Positions 23,373-34,470 of a DNA stretch of 64,000 bases are shown one piece after another; within the stretch, counting starts at the first letter, position 1; each line of letters starts with the position of its first letter. The notes beneath the pieces are model-generated. The model did no database searches. It had not been told where the DNA came from and worked only from the letters and a program-made list of their open reading frames with translations. The position numbers and the translations under genes were made by a program. Source of the stretch: Powellomyces hirtus (lineage: Eukaryota > Chytridiomycota > Chytridiomycetes > Spizellomycetales > Powellomycetaceae); NCBI GenBank assembly GCA_025526995.1, contig JAHLKG010000002.1, positions 1,736,001 through 1,800,000 on the forward strand, written 5' to 3'.

Positions 23373-26300
23373 TTTGGTAGCGGCATGTGTGATTTAGACA
23401 TGGGAGGGAGTGAAGAGATGTAATGGAGGGGCGCGTTAGGTAAGCCTTTTTTCTTGAGGAATGTGGGTTACTCTTGAGAATAGGAGATTGAGGTGAACGG
23501 TGCACGCTTTTTCCGGACTGAATGGCATAGATGTTCATACGGCGAGGGCATAACAACATTCACGCTCGGGATTTGTTTCTCGCGAAATCCCACATTGGGC
23601 TGCAAATGGCAAGGCGTCCCCTTTCACTTTGACTTCTTTTCGTGGAGTTCGCCAGTTTAGAGTTATGGTTGCTGGCCTTTTGCTTCATGTTGCCCTTTAT
23701 ACCACAACCTTCACCAAACATGCCTCAACGGAGCTTTCCCCGATGGGAGAATTTTCTTGATGCTTGTTCGCTAAGACATCCATCTATTTCCTGATGTCGA
23801 CAAAGTTCGATTCATTGTTGTACTCTTCTGCCTTTTCCCAAATAATGGACGATAGCCCTTTGGCTGAATTAAGCGACATTGTTCTTGCTGAAAGCCCTTG
23901 CTTTGTCACTTGCTCTTCCCACCTCGTTGTGCAGTAGTGACTGTGAGTGTTGAGTGTCGGAGTTTTGAGAAGAACGCATGCTTATGTCATCTTTGACACA
24001 CTTCCATTAGCGCGAGATTGGTGACTCGCCAAGTGTGACAGGAATGAAGTGTGAGGAAGCCGCGCTTTTTTCTTTTGGGAGCCAACGGAAGGTTGAGACG
24101 GTACCGATACAGTTCGCCAACACGCGGGATATCATGAATCATGATGAAGAGCGCGGGCCGGAAGCGGCGCGCGAAAGCGAACTCAAAATCCGGCAACATG
24201 CAAAAAAAAAAAAAAAAAGCATCGGATCGCACTTGTTTCGGTTTCTTCAAACTTTCGCAAGTCGTGGATCGTCATGGGCAGGGCAGATCGGGAATGTGGC
24301 CAAGGGCAAGAGAGAAAGAAAAAAAAGAGCAAAAACGAATTACCACGAGGTCCATGACTATGGCATGATATCTGCCAGTGTGCATTTTGATATCGATAAT
24401 TGGACTATGCATGATTCATTGGTGCCACGGCAACATCCAAATCCGCCTTCCTTTTTCCTTTGGGTTTCGACTCACGCTGGCCAAAGTTGTCTTTGTGTGT
24501 GAGTGTGTATACTGCTGACAGATGATTTTGCCTGCCGCATGAGCATGTGCTCGCCGCGCAAAAATGTGGCCTCGCGGCTACTTGCTATGGCATATTTCCA
24601 ATATGGGGACCGGAAAAGCAACTTTACCCCACACGCAGGGACTCGGGACTCGGAACCAGGAACCATGACTTGGCAATGGCGACACCGCGATCTCACATGC
24701 AGAGTTCTTCATTCGAGTCACTCATGGCATCAGATAAAATTAGTGAGGGGTTTTATCCGGCGACTTTGCTTTGGAAAAATGTGGGCAGGGTATCGCTGTG
24801 ACACGTCAAGAGATGCCATGCGATCGTCATTTCACAGCCACGTACAGGTAGGTATCCGTTGTTTGAGTTGGTGTGATGAGGGGCTCCTAGTCCTGTCCAT
24901 CGAATCTCTTCGCCCCTTCCCCACCATCCTGTCCTTGCTGCACGGGGCGAAGTGGATGGATGATGAAAACAGCTGACGAACCTTCCAGGCGGGTGGATTC
25001 AGAACTTTGATGAGGTCCTGCTGATTGTGCATTTCCAATGACCAGCGCCACCGATGTCACATTCAGGACGACAAACCCTGAACCGAAACCTGCCTGCAGT
25101 GCCAGCCACATCTGCTCATTGGGTCAAATCGATAATTTTTTCTTCACTTTGCCTCTGTTCCGCTCTGCAGCCGGGCCCCCCGCAATATGCCGTCAACGTG
25201 GATTTGTGATGTTTTTATTGGGGTGTTTTCTGTGCGGTATGCGGAAGTTTCGTGCGACCCGCGGGTCTGGGGCCAACCAACGGAAGGAGGCCACTGGCAA
25301 GAATTTGAAAGCCGAAACCCAGCGCCGCAGCACGTAATTCGCACACGACCCCAAACTCCGTCGGTCCACTGCTCCTTCTGTCTCCTGTTCATTTCTACTA
25401 GAGTTGTTGTTGTTGTTGGTGTTGTGTCTCATGCCCGTCTGGTCTTTGGTTGATTTGATTGTGAACTTTGTAAACCTGTGACAGCGCGTTGTCGACTCCT
25501 TTCGTGTGGCCGCGTTGTGTTCCAAATTTTGTGCTTTTTTTTCCCCTTCACACTTCTGCGCAAAAAGCTTGTCACACTGCGCTGTTACTCATATGCATAC
25601 ACATTATCCCCCCCATCATCATCATCTCATCACTGGGGGCGTTCTTTCCGACACACACATACGCACATACACATACACACAGATGAACAACACGCACCTC
25701 CCGTTTCGATCCGCCGCCGCCCTGGTGCTACTGATGAACATGGGCGCTTCAAGCTAATAACCCGTTTCTTGCCTTTTCCGCACGGAGCAATTTCTCATTT
25801 GGATTGGCTGGCGGATTGGCACGATTTAGTTTTTGCGCGGAGGTGCACATGTGCAAGCGTCGCATCCCCTGCCTCCCCCGCAAAAGCGCCCGTTTCATTC
25901 ATCAATTTACTTTTGCCCATTCATCCACCCGCTCCAACCTAGTAACCCACACTATGACTGAGTGAGTGACCACACGGGGGGCCCTTACAAAGGGCGACAA
26001 ACATGATGAAAAACTTGTTATTCCTGAGAAATCGATTATGATTTGCGGCCCCACCCCTGTTGAACACCCGACAACGCCGGGCGCTTTCCTGGTTTGCTGG
26101 TCATTTTCTTTTTTTGCGGTCCGATCGTACAGCCGCCTCCTCAGCAGTTCCTTCCCCCCAGCCCCGTGCAAGCCGGCGCCCTTTCTGCCTGCCCCCTGGC
26201 CTTGCCTTTGCTTTTCCATTTCCCCCTTCTTCCTTCCACGCAAACACACGCACCACTCGGCTCACTCCCAACCCAACATCGGCCCCCTGCCCCAATCTCA

Positions 26301-26640
26301 ATCCACGCACACCACCTCCGCACCCGCACGAACACCCCTCCATCCGCGCGCGCGCCGCCCAGCAAAAACGAAAGCCCTTTTGATTTTGAGTCAACGAAAA
26401 ATTCACACTTCTTCTCCCTTGCTCCAGTCACATCACTGCACATCATCATCAAAAATGATCTCTTGCGCCCCGCACCCCTTCTCTTCCGCCCCGGCGTCAG
26501 CCGCCGCTGTCATCCCCACGCTCTGGAATCCAACCTCCGACAACCTGACTTCCCCGCTATAACATAACACCTCGCTTGATAACACTCCTGGGCCTTTGTC
26601 AAACAGCTGCTCTTGCCTTCATCGACATTCACTCTTCCAG
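23373..26640. other. 3.3-kb region without a recognised gene
   Basis: No convincing coding frame. It contains a 16-base A run near 24202, CAT/ATC-rich and CA-rich simple sequence at about 25612-25682, and long CT/CCC-rich stretches toward the cyclin gene that could be a long 5' leader. An ATG at 26455 in good context opens a 35-codon frame ending in a stop at 26560; it could be a short upstream ORF or a first cyclin exon. Confidence 0.5.
25651..25682. repeat. CA-rich microsatellite
   Basis: An interrupted (CA)n/(CATA)n tract of about 32 bases, preceded by CAT/ATC repeats from about 25612. Simple sequence in intergenic DNA. Confidence 0.8.
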
Positions 26641-27999
26641 ATGGCAGTTATAGCATGGACCGGCGTTTCTCTTCCTACCCATCCAGCAAAAGCAATGTGT
26701 TATCGATACCCAGAACAACAGCAGCACCAACAAGGACGACAGCAGCAGCAGCAGCATCAGGAACAGTCGATGTGCCCTTCACCACCATCGGTCTCGTCGT
26801 CATCGACATGTAGCACTGCTTCCTCGGCGTCCGCTCCTTCGCCCTGCAGTAACGCAAAACCCCAACGTGTCGCCCAGTTTATCTGCACCGTCGTCCACCG
26901 CACATGGCCCAATCGCCCCCGGACACCCATCAGCCCCAGCACCTCCACGACAGCAACTTGTTCCTCAACCCCGATCATCCCTACCCCGCATCCCTCGTTT
27001 GTTGCGTTCGTCACCCGCGTCGTCCGCACATCCGGTGTATCTAGTCCGATTCTGTTTCTCGCCCTGCTCTACATCATCCGCCTCCGACGTGCAACCAAAG
27101 TCACATTACCAACACCCACATCTACCTCCTCCTTGTCACCATTGCCATTATCGCCGACATCAGGAACAACATCATCAATATCATCATCAACATCAACAGC
27201 AGCAGCGTTCGAATCCCAAGCCGCCCTCGCCGAAGCCCGTCTCGTAACAGCTGCCATCATCCTTGCGCAGAAAATCACCGACGATAACCGGTTCACCAAC
27301 AAAACCTGGTCCGAACTCACCGGGTTCGCCCTCAACGACGTCAACAAAATGGAAGCGGATTTCCTCGATCGCATCGATTTTAGACTTAACGTCTCTGATG
27401 CCGAATACGCGTCCTGGGTTCGACACTGCTCTGCTTGGGCCCGCCAGATTGGCGCTCCGTTGGAGGACACCCATGGGCGATCTCTATCACTTCAGCAGCA
27501 GCAGCAACATCAGCAACACCAATTTGGAATCATCACACCAACTCCGTCCCCGCCGCTGCAGCAGCTCCCACTCCCGGGATACTACCGTAAACGCAAAATC
27601 GGAACCCACGACGCCGCAATTCCAGGTGGTGATGAAACTGGCGAACTAAGACGAAAGATACCCCGTCACCCGCACCACCACCACCGCTCAACATCGTGGA
27701 CACCGGGAACATCCCCACACTCGCTGCAACAACATCAGCAATATCACCAGCTTGCAGCACCACCACCACCACCGTCATCATATTCGCTTGAAACCACCAT
27801 CACCGACAACACACTATACACCCCCAGCAACCCATACCTCGACCACCATTTCCTTCCCCCACCACACCCCCAACAGTTGTACAGCGTCACATACGACCCA
27901 AACTCGGGCGCCGTCTACCATCTCCCCGCGACACCGGGCTTCACGGTATACCCATATCCCATCGTCGTCCCCAAACCGTATCCGCATCCCTACTTGTGA
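26641..27999 (+). CDS. Pho80/Clg1-type cyclin
   Basis: Cyclin of the family that partners Pho85-like cyclin-dependent kinases. One long open frame; from the ATG at 26641 it encodes 452 residues. Seen: a Q/S-rich leader, then AQFICTVVHRTWPN and SFVAFVTRVVRT...PILFLALLYIIRLRR (first helices of the cyclin box), then ARLVTAAIILAQKITDDNRF, TNKTWSELTG, VNKMEADFLDRIDFRLNVS and ASWVRHCSAWARQIG (remaining helices). A low-complexity T/S/P insert splits the box, and a long H/Q/P-rich tail follows, as in Clg1-like cyclins. ATG 26641 follows a CTTCCAG that could also be a splice acceptor. An upstream exon, possibly from ATG 26455, would then supply the true start, so the N-terminus is uncertain. Confidence 0.82.
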   Translation: MAVIAWTGVSLPTHPAKAMCYRYPEQQQHQQGRQQQQQHQEQSMCPSPPSVSSSSTCSTASSASAPSPCSNAKPQRVAQFICTVVHRTWPNRPRTPISPSTSTTATCSSTPIIPTPHPSFVAFVTRVVRTSGVSSPILFLALLYIIRLRRATKVTLPTPTSTSSLSPLPLSPTSGTTSSISSSTSTAAAFESQAALAEARLVTAAIILAQKITDDNRFTNKTWSELTGFALNDVNKMEADFLDRIDFRLNVSDAEYASWVRHCSAWARQIGAPLEDTHGRSLSLQQQQQHQQHQFGIITPTPSPPLQQLPLPGYYRKRKIGTHDAAIPGGDETGELRRKIPRHPHHHHRSTSWTPGTSPHSLQQHQQYHQLAAPPPPPSSYSLETTITDNTLYTPSNPYLDHHFLPPPHPQQLYSVTYDPNSGAVYHLPATPGFTVYPYPIVVPKPYPHPYL

Positions 28000-28516
28000 A
28001 GGAGAAATCTCGGTAGAATCACTTCCCGGGCAAGTTTGATCTCCCCGTATATATGTGGGATGCTATCCACCCTTTTTTCCGCCGCGAGCAATGGAGAATA
28101 CCAAACCCGCGCCGCAAAAGCCTCTTCGCGCGCAACCACCACCCATCTCGCTGTCTGCCGTTTTGTTGTGTTGTATCATAATATACTCAGTGTTTCTACC
28201 TAATATCATTCCGATGACGACGTAATCGATCTGCATATATCTGTTTGCTCTGAAATGTCTCTCCATGCGATGATCGCTCACATCCCTTTTGATCTCTTGC
28301 TCTCGTTGAGACACTTGTCTGCCACCGAGGCTCTCTCTGACTGATGACACAGCATTAGGACGCCGTCCGGGGTTCCCCATTTCATTTTGCTCTATACCGG
28401 TGAAAGGCAAAATGTTTCTCCCGGAGACGCCGGGGAGATTGTCAAGATCTGCGAAGGCAGACGCCGCGCCTGTTTACATATCATAGGACTAAGTATCCAA
28501 TAGTGACCATGTAAGG
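28000..28516. other. Intergenic region after the cyclin gene
   Basis: No gene recognised; 3' flanks of two convergently oriented loci. Confidence 0.5.
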
Positions 28517-29584
28517 TCATAAATATGGCATGGTATTCAAGATGCAAACTCTATTTCCCAATCGCACAAGTGTGGCTCGAACAACAACGACAATGTAAAC
28601 TACTTTCCTCTCCACAACAAGCCCCGCAAAAGCATCACGCAAAGCCACCATACCAACGGCCATTCGATGACCTTTGCACTCGACCCAGCAGCGTTGCTCG
28701 CTCATGGGCCCCAACCACGGTGCGTCAGAGAACGCGGCCTCCGCACTCGGATCGACTCTGACAGTAACGTATCCCAACACTCCGTCATCAATCGAGCTAC
28801 CCAATTTGACCGCACTGATGAGCGGGTTGTTCCCCCGGATTCAGAAATGAAGATGTTGTTTTGTTTGTTGCTGATGGCGTGCCGAGTGTCGGCATAAGGG
28901 GAGGTGGCGTGGACTTGGGTTTTGATGGAGGCATTGAAGAAGACTTGGCCGGTGTGAACAATGGTGCCGGCCGTGATGGTGTCGTTAGAGGCTTTGGTGG
29001 CATTCAGGTAGACTTTCATGTGGATGTGGGCTGCCCGGCCAGCTAGAAAGCCAAGAGAGAGAGAGATCAAGCACGTTTTAGCATGATGCAAGATTGGGCC
29101 AATTATAGATGCGTGGCGTGGAAGTTTGGAGTACTTACGATAAACTACCACAACAAAAGTCTTAAACTCAACCAACCCCATTCCCATTTGTCGGCCACAC
29201 TCCCCGCCCAACGTTCAACGAATCCGTCAATGCAATGCACCATAGCGGGCATAGAAATCCCCGTCGTGCAGGTTTCGCATCCCGAGCGTTCAGCGCTTGT
29301 TGCACAATTCCCTCCCCATTGTGGTGCGTGCATTGAGCTCCAGCTCGCGCTGCATGAGCTGTTCGCGCTTGGTGCGCTCTCGTTCATGGGCGCCGTGAGC
29401 TGTGCGAATGCAAAAACAAAAAAAAAAAAAAAACGTATTCAAATTTGAATCTGGCAAGCAGAAGTTGGTAAGGCGAACAAAGGGGGAAATGTTCTGCACC
29501 GACAACATATACGATACTGCTCACAGCAGCAATGATCAATGTGAATTTAACCAATCTGGCGGCAAAGTGCAGGGGGACAGTCAT
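28517..29584 (-). pseudogene. Broken intradiol ring-cleavage dioxygenase-like gene (secreted type)
   Basis: Remnant of a fungal secreted intradiol (catechol-type) dioxygenase-like gene. Seen in order on the minus strand: a signal-peptide exon 29500..29584 (LVKFTLIIAAVSSIVYVV), an intron with GTGCAG..CACAG, then AHGAHERERTKREQLMQREL, the usual charged N-terminal helix, stopped by TGA at 29290. After a frame change and only about 100 bases come GLVEFKT and, across a clean GTAAGT..TTCTAG intron, YPGRAAHIHMKV (iron-ligand region), AGTIVHTGQVFF and HATSPYAD. A second frame change near 28830 leads to NPLISAVKLGSSIDDGVLGY. About 120 residues of the domain core, including the usual first Tyr ligand region, are missing. 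Two frame breaks plus an internal loss argue for decay. Sequencing error could explain the frameshifts but not the loss. Confidence 0.72.
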
Positions 29585-31489
29585 ACGGAGGCGCAGATTA
29601 GCTACCTACTCTTTAAGCTATAGAAGGAAAGAGCACTTGAAGTCTTTTTTTCGTCTCTTATAACTCTTGAGCGCACTGCCCAGGATGGACTTGATTACGC
29701 GATATCCTGCCAGTTGGCGGCTTAGCTTCGCGTTCCGGTCATTTACGCCAAGGACTCTGCCACATCGAAGCCGACCATTCTTGAGTCTCATTCTAGACGA
29801 GAGTCATGGAAAAAAAACATTCCGCCTTCGCCTTCATGTAGCCAGTGTCAACAAGATGGGCTCCATGATTTCTTTGCTCATCGGGGAAAATCTGCTGGTA
29901 CTCGTTTGAACAGCCTCTCATGTCCTCAACCGCAGGCTCAACATGGAAAAATCGCGGGGCTGAGCGGATGAGCACCCTGTGATTCACTAAAGGCCGCGTC
30001 TTGAATCACTTTCTTTCTCGCTGCTATCCTTGACCTGAAGTGTTGCATTCTACGAAAGTTTGGAAAAAAAATTGCACATCATGCGGTCACGGCTACGCAA
30101 GAGATGCGCGCAAGGTCATTTAGCGGCTGTTGTGTGCACGGCGTGGTGTGGGAGCTTGCAAGTCACGATGACAGTGGATGGCCAACGAGCAAGATGCTGT
30201 GGAAGGCTGGGATGCGACTCTACACGATCCAACCTCCGAAATCACAAAACCTTGTCGGCAGGATCATGGCAGCGAAGCACGCACCAGCTCGTTCCCCCCC
30301 GTTCTATCGTTTTCGCCACTTTTATCGCTATCTTTATCACTTTACGTTGTCCGATGGGGCCAAGTGTTCGGCCTCTAGCGTGCAAGGGGACGCAGCCGAT
30401 TCTCCACCACAACTTTCTAAATGGTCCATCTTTCATTGATGAACCACATGAACCAACGAAAAGTAGCCCGTGAAAAGGCCAAATCTCCATGAAGGGATTC
30501 TCGCACCTTGATATCATCAAGGTATGTGATAAAAGAATGGATGGCCCTTCTCGTGCCAACAAAGTCGCGGCGTAAAAAGAATCAGTATACCAGATGTATT
30601 TATTCAGAACATAGAGCCAGACACTAACTATGAAACTATGAAACAAACCAAAGAACAAAAAGTGGCTAGCTTTCCGTCTTTCACGGGGGTGAATCTCTGC
30701 GCCCGGCCATGCGCCGTGTCTCGTACTCACACCTCACCATGGCAGTCGTTCCACTCGAGGACAGACAATAGCGTAGCAGCTGTGAACTCTGAGACGGGTG
30801 GCTGGGCGGGCGTACACCATACTCCACCCAGCGAGAATGCAAACCAGTCATGCCTGCCTTATTCCCACTCGGGCGGGGAACGCCACCGTAGCCTGTCGGG
30901 GCGAAACGGAAGTGGAGATCACTGAACCTCCGAATATGTGTCCCACAGAGACTTCATTGTCCGCAAAAGTAGGGTTGGAAGGGGGAACGTAATGGCCCGT
31001 TAAGATAACTCTCCGTGATGCTCTCCGCCAAGAGTTCCTGCGCGAAACCGGGTTTCTTAATCACGAAATGTTTTGGCGGGCAATGGCTTGGGAGAAAGGA
31101 GGTCGACTTTTTCGAATCCAAGAAATATCAATCATGAATGTTTGCTCCCGTAGATGTCAGAGCCGATGGGCGCGCGCGGAATGGGACCATGAGTCGGAGA
31201 TCCGGTTGGCCAAAAACGCATCGAGCACACGGGTCCCTTGGTTTCCAGGTCCGAGCTTTCCGGCGTGTTGTGCCTTCACGCTTGGCCCAAGGTTAGGGCA
31301 GTTTGGTTGGTGTTGAGATGGAGGTGGTCTAGACGCTGCTTTCGACGGTTTGAAATAGTCTCCCAACCAATTTGCGTTCCTTCAAGGCCAGGAAGCAAAG
31401 CTGAACAAGTATTATTGTCATAGAGTGCAAAACGGCCCCCATTGTATTGAGACCAGCAGAGCACAAAACGCTGTCACGCCCCGCATATA
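29585..31489. other. 1.9-kb region without a recognised gene
   Basis: Short open frames on both strands have no family resemblance and no coding-like splice structure. Nothing else stands out. Confidence 0.5.
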
Positions 31490-32923
31490 TCACTGCACGT
31501 CCATCAGATCAGCAGCTTCCTCGTGGACATATACAGGTAGTCCCATTTCATCCACCCCCAAGCTCGTGCTCAGCAGCGGAGCGCGATCGGGGGTGTACAT
31601 GTCTGGCGGGAGAAGCGGGGGCAGAAATGCAGCAGCCGCGCTCGCGATAGCAGTAGCACTGGCGGTCGTAGCAGCGGTTCCATCTCCTTCGTCATCCCCT
31701 TCATTGCCTTCGTCGTCCTCGTCGCCATCGTCGTCTGTGCTCAGATTGGCCGGGTGATGGTATTGGGGGGTGTTGGGTGGGGATAGGGATCGCGGGTTGG
31801 TGTTGCTACTGTCGTGGCGGCGTCTGCGTAACACTCTCGGGGGAGTCGAGGATGCATTGGAAGCGAGGGAATCACCACTTGCTTCTTCTTGTTCCTCAGC
31901 ATGGTCAGGAATGGTTGATACAGACGACGAGGACGACGACAGCGTCGACATGATGGGTGCGACGTCTCGTGCTGCTGCCGCCCGGCCCGCGAGTGTGCTG
32001 CAATCTGACAAAACAATCACTTCTTCAGACTCGCTAGCGGCGTCAGCGTCCCCGCTATCAATCGAGGAGTCATCCGAGGAGGACGAAAATGACTCGTCAC
32101 CTTCATCCGGATCATGGCTTTCCGTCGCAGCAGCCACCTGAATGGCAATGTTGGCTTCGATGGCATCGTTGATCCAGTCAGGGAGCATGCCCGGGGATCC
32201 ACCAATTTCAACCACCTTCAATCCTGACTGTTGTTGCTCCTGTTCGGAACCCTCTGCCTGCTGCGACTCTCGCCGAGCATCTGGCCGCGCCGGGACAGAA
32301 TTGTCAAGTCGAAATCGTTGTTCGTACTCCAGAAGAAGATCGCGGAGCCACGGCGGGACTTGCACGGGATGTGAGGTACCGTCCACTTCTACGACCGCTG
32401 CTTGTGCCAGATCCGAGCTTCCCTCTTGGCCGGCAGAGAAGCTCAAACGATCCATTCCGTTCACGATCCCCGATACATCCTCACTGAGAAGCAGCGTTGC
32501 CACCCGACCCTCATCTTCCATCCCCTCATCATCACAACGACCAGGACGAGATCCCTCGTTGTCCACCATATTCACAATCGTTTTCTTGGACTTCCTGACA
32601 TGGTTGGCGTTGTTGACGCTATGGGTATCGTATCGCTGCTGAGAATCGCTACTGCTGCTATCCTCACTCCGTCGCCGCCGGTGAGAAGTCAACGACGATC
32701 CTGGTCCTTGCTGACGATGCATCATCCCTTTTCTGCAGGCGTACAGGCCATGGGAGAGCGTCTTGCGGTCGAAAGTGGAATGGAGTCTGACGGTTGGGAC
32801 ATGGCGTTCGCGGGTCGGAACGCTGCCGGCATCACAGTCCATGGTGTCACATCCGATCCCATCGCCCCGTAAGGAGGTGTGCCCGCCGCTGATGTTCGGT
32901 CGAAAGCCCGGCCCGGAATCCAT
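31490..32923 (-). CDS. Unrecognised protein, acidic and low-complexity
   Basis: Single open frame of about 477 residues from the ATG at 32923. I do not recognise the family. Seen: an N-terminal half with SHRRRRSEDSSSSDSQQRY and VRKSKKTIVNMVDNEG; a possible structured core PPWLRDLLLEYEQRFRLDN and LPDWINDAIEANIAIQVAAA; several Ser/Asp/Glu runs; a D/E/G-rich stretch; an alanine run; and a Pro-rich end with YTPDRAPLLS. No signal peptide, membrane segment or zinc motif. The composition suggests a mostly disordered nuclear protein. The length of the frame and the acidic/Ser pattern support real coding, but no neighbour or motif indicates a job. Confidence 0.6.
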   Translation of the reverse strand: MDSGPGFRPNISGGHTSLRGDGIGCDTMDCDAGSVPTRERHVPTVRLHSTFDRKTLSHGLYACRKGMMHRQQGPGSSLTSHRRRRSEDSSSSDSQQRYDTHSVNNANHVRKSKKTIVNMVDNEGSRPGRCDDEGMEDEGRVATLLLSEDVSGIVNGMDRLSFSAGQEGSSDLAQAAVVEVDGTSHPVQVPPWLRDLLLEYEQRFRLDNSVPARPDARRESQQAEGSEQEQQQSGLKVVEIGGSPGMLPDWINDAIEANIAIQVAAATESHDPDEGDESFSSSSDDSSIDSGDADAASESEEVIVLSDCSTLAGRAAAARDVAPIMSTLSSSSSSVSTIPDHAEEQEEASGDSLASNASSTPPRVLRRRRHDSSNTNPRSLSPPNTPQYHHPANLSTDDDGDEDDEGNEGDDEGDGTAATTASATAIASAAAAFLPPLLPPDMYTPDRAPLLSTSLGVDEMGLPVYVHEEAADLMDVQ

Positions 32924-33286
32924 CCGAAGCTGCACTGGTCATCACAGCATGTCAAATCAGGTTTGTGGAAGTCCTGACTGTCATTCAAAAAAGAACCAGT
33001 AAAGCAGGGTTGGGCCGAGGAATTTTTTTTCAGATGAAGCTCCAAGCTTCCAACTGTAGAGCAATCCTTTTATGTGCAGTCTAACGGCGTTAAGGTGTCT
33101 GGTATGTTCTGTAACTCAACCTTATCGCTCAATGAGAGTTTTGACGTTGGGCGTTTTTCACCGCGCGTCTTCCTATCCGCGCAATGCTGAAAATGCCCAG
33201 TTGGCCAACACAATTGGGTACAAGAGGGTTGCTATGTGCGAAGGAGTGGGTGGTGGTCACCACCTTCCTTTATTCACTCTGGAGGT
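32924..33286. other. Intergenic region
   Basis: Presumed promoter of the acidic protein gene and 3' flank of the nucleotidyltransferase gene; nothing further recognised. Confidence 0.5.
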
Positions 33287-33877
33287 CTACATGCTTTGAG
33301 CGGTCTCATCACAACGCATTAATATCTGTGCAACGTCCTTGCCGTCCAGTTCATCAGCAAGCCACTCAAACCTCACTATCCGGCCATGCTGCATCAACTG
33401 CCGAGCCAGCTGAAAGTTTCGGTACGCATGGTGCAAGGTCTTTCGAGCCGCTTTGTCGTTTCCTTTCCCCAAGAACTTTTCTGCCTTGGCTCTATCTGTG
33501 GCATAGCGGTCCTTTACAAAGTAAGCAACGCGCTCCGAGTTCACTATCACTTTTGGCGGTGACCGTTCGAGAAGGATATGGGAGGGTGGGAGGTACAGAC
33601 AACAGCATTCCAGGATGCTTCCTTCTCGTATCCGACTCTGGAACACGTCTTCGGACAACAGAGTTGCGTCAATGTTGTTGCGATGTGTTGTTTGCGCAGA
33701 GTTGGTGGAGTTGGCGGTGAGGGCTCCGGTCCGCATCACGATGAGCAGGTCGTAGTCGGTGTTCTGGTGGACTTTCGCTGGTGAATGGAGACGACTGCCG
33801 TATATGTAGATGTTAAGAACATCTTTCTGTGGGATCTTGAGCGTGCAGAGAACCGTTTCCTTTGTGTGAGTTGCCAT
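33287..33877 (-). CDS. Nucleotidyltransferase-fold protein with helical C-terminal domain
   Basis: Intronless 196-residue protein. Residues about 24-48 carry IYIYGSRLHSP and QNTDYDLLIVM, the G-S ... D-x-D signature of the polymerase-beta/MNT nucleotidyltransferase fold; NIDATLLS near residue 69 could supply the third carboxylate. The second half is helical: YFVKDRYATDRAKAEKFL, then KAARKTLHHAYRNFQLARQL, and an end that reads GRIVRFEWLADELDG. Its size and helix pattern resemble a HEPN domain, and RKTLHH fits the R-x4-H spacing of HEPN nucleases, but that is inference. Substrate (nucleotide, protein or RNA end) is unknown. ATG 33877 is the only good start. The absence of introns contrasts with most genes here and could reflect transfer or retroposition. 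Confidence 0.75.
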   Translation of the reverse strand: MATHTKETVLCTLKIPQKDVLNIYIYGSRLHSPAKVHQNTDYDLLIVMRTGALTANSTNSAQTTHRNNIDATLLSEDVFQSRIREGSILECCCLYLPPSHILLERSPPKVIVNSERVAYFVKDRYATDRAKAEKFLGKGNDKAARKTLHHAYRNFQLARQLMQHGRIVRFEWLADELDGKDVAQILMRCDETAQSM

Positions 33878-34470
33878 AATGCGCTACTTGACGGGACTTC
33901 TTTGAGATGTTTCAATTGAGAGGAGCTCGCAGTGACGGTATAAAATATGACATTTGGGAAAGCGAATTCGATTGATATGCTTACTACCCGCCTCTTTATT
34001 TCGGAATTGCTCACAATGGTGGACAAACACAACGACACGAACGTGAACAATATCTGCTCCACAAACCCGCTCCACCTGCGGCGAATCGTCATGCCATTCC
34101 CTTCAGACGGGCAATAGTTTGACCACCGCAGATTGACCATCGTTGCGTCCAAAGAGCAATTAGTTGGCATTTGTTCAGGAAGCCAGGATGTGTAACTGCA
34201 CATGGTTGCGTGTTTCACACGATGTAGTCCTGCGCAACAAAGTTCAGTCGGCACGAGATAATTAGAACGTTCGTAAGCAAAAAAATGTATTTACGGGGCC
34301 AGAATGATCATCGATAATTATTCTACCATCATCTGGCGGGGAGGGGGTGAAATGATACAGTAGGAATGCAATAATGCTGAGAATGCGTACGCGTCATCCT
34401 AGTCCCTAAATATTCTATGGGAAGAGGCTTATCCGTGCATTCGCCATTAAGTGGTGAAAAGGGATCCTTC
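33878..34470. other. Intergenic region
   Basis: No gene recognised between the nucleotidyltransferase and the GPI-type protein genes. Confidence 0.5.

Noticed and set aside
24035..24502. 155-codon plus-strand frame
   Set aside because: It spans a 16-base A run that becomes a Lys run, has no motif, and the frame is probably open by chance.
30242..30730. 162-codon minus-strand frame
   Set aside because: Composition is not protein-like (Trp/Cys/His scattered), with no motif and no splice support.
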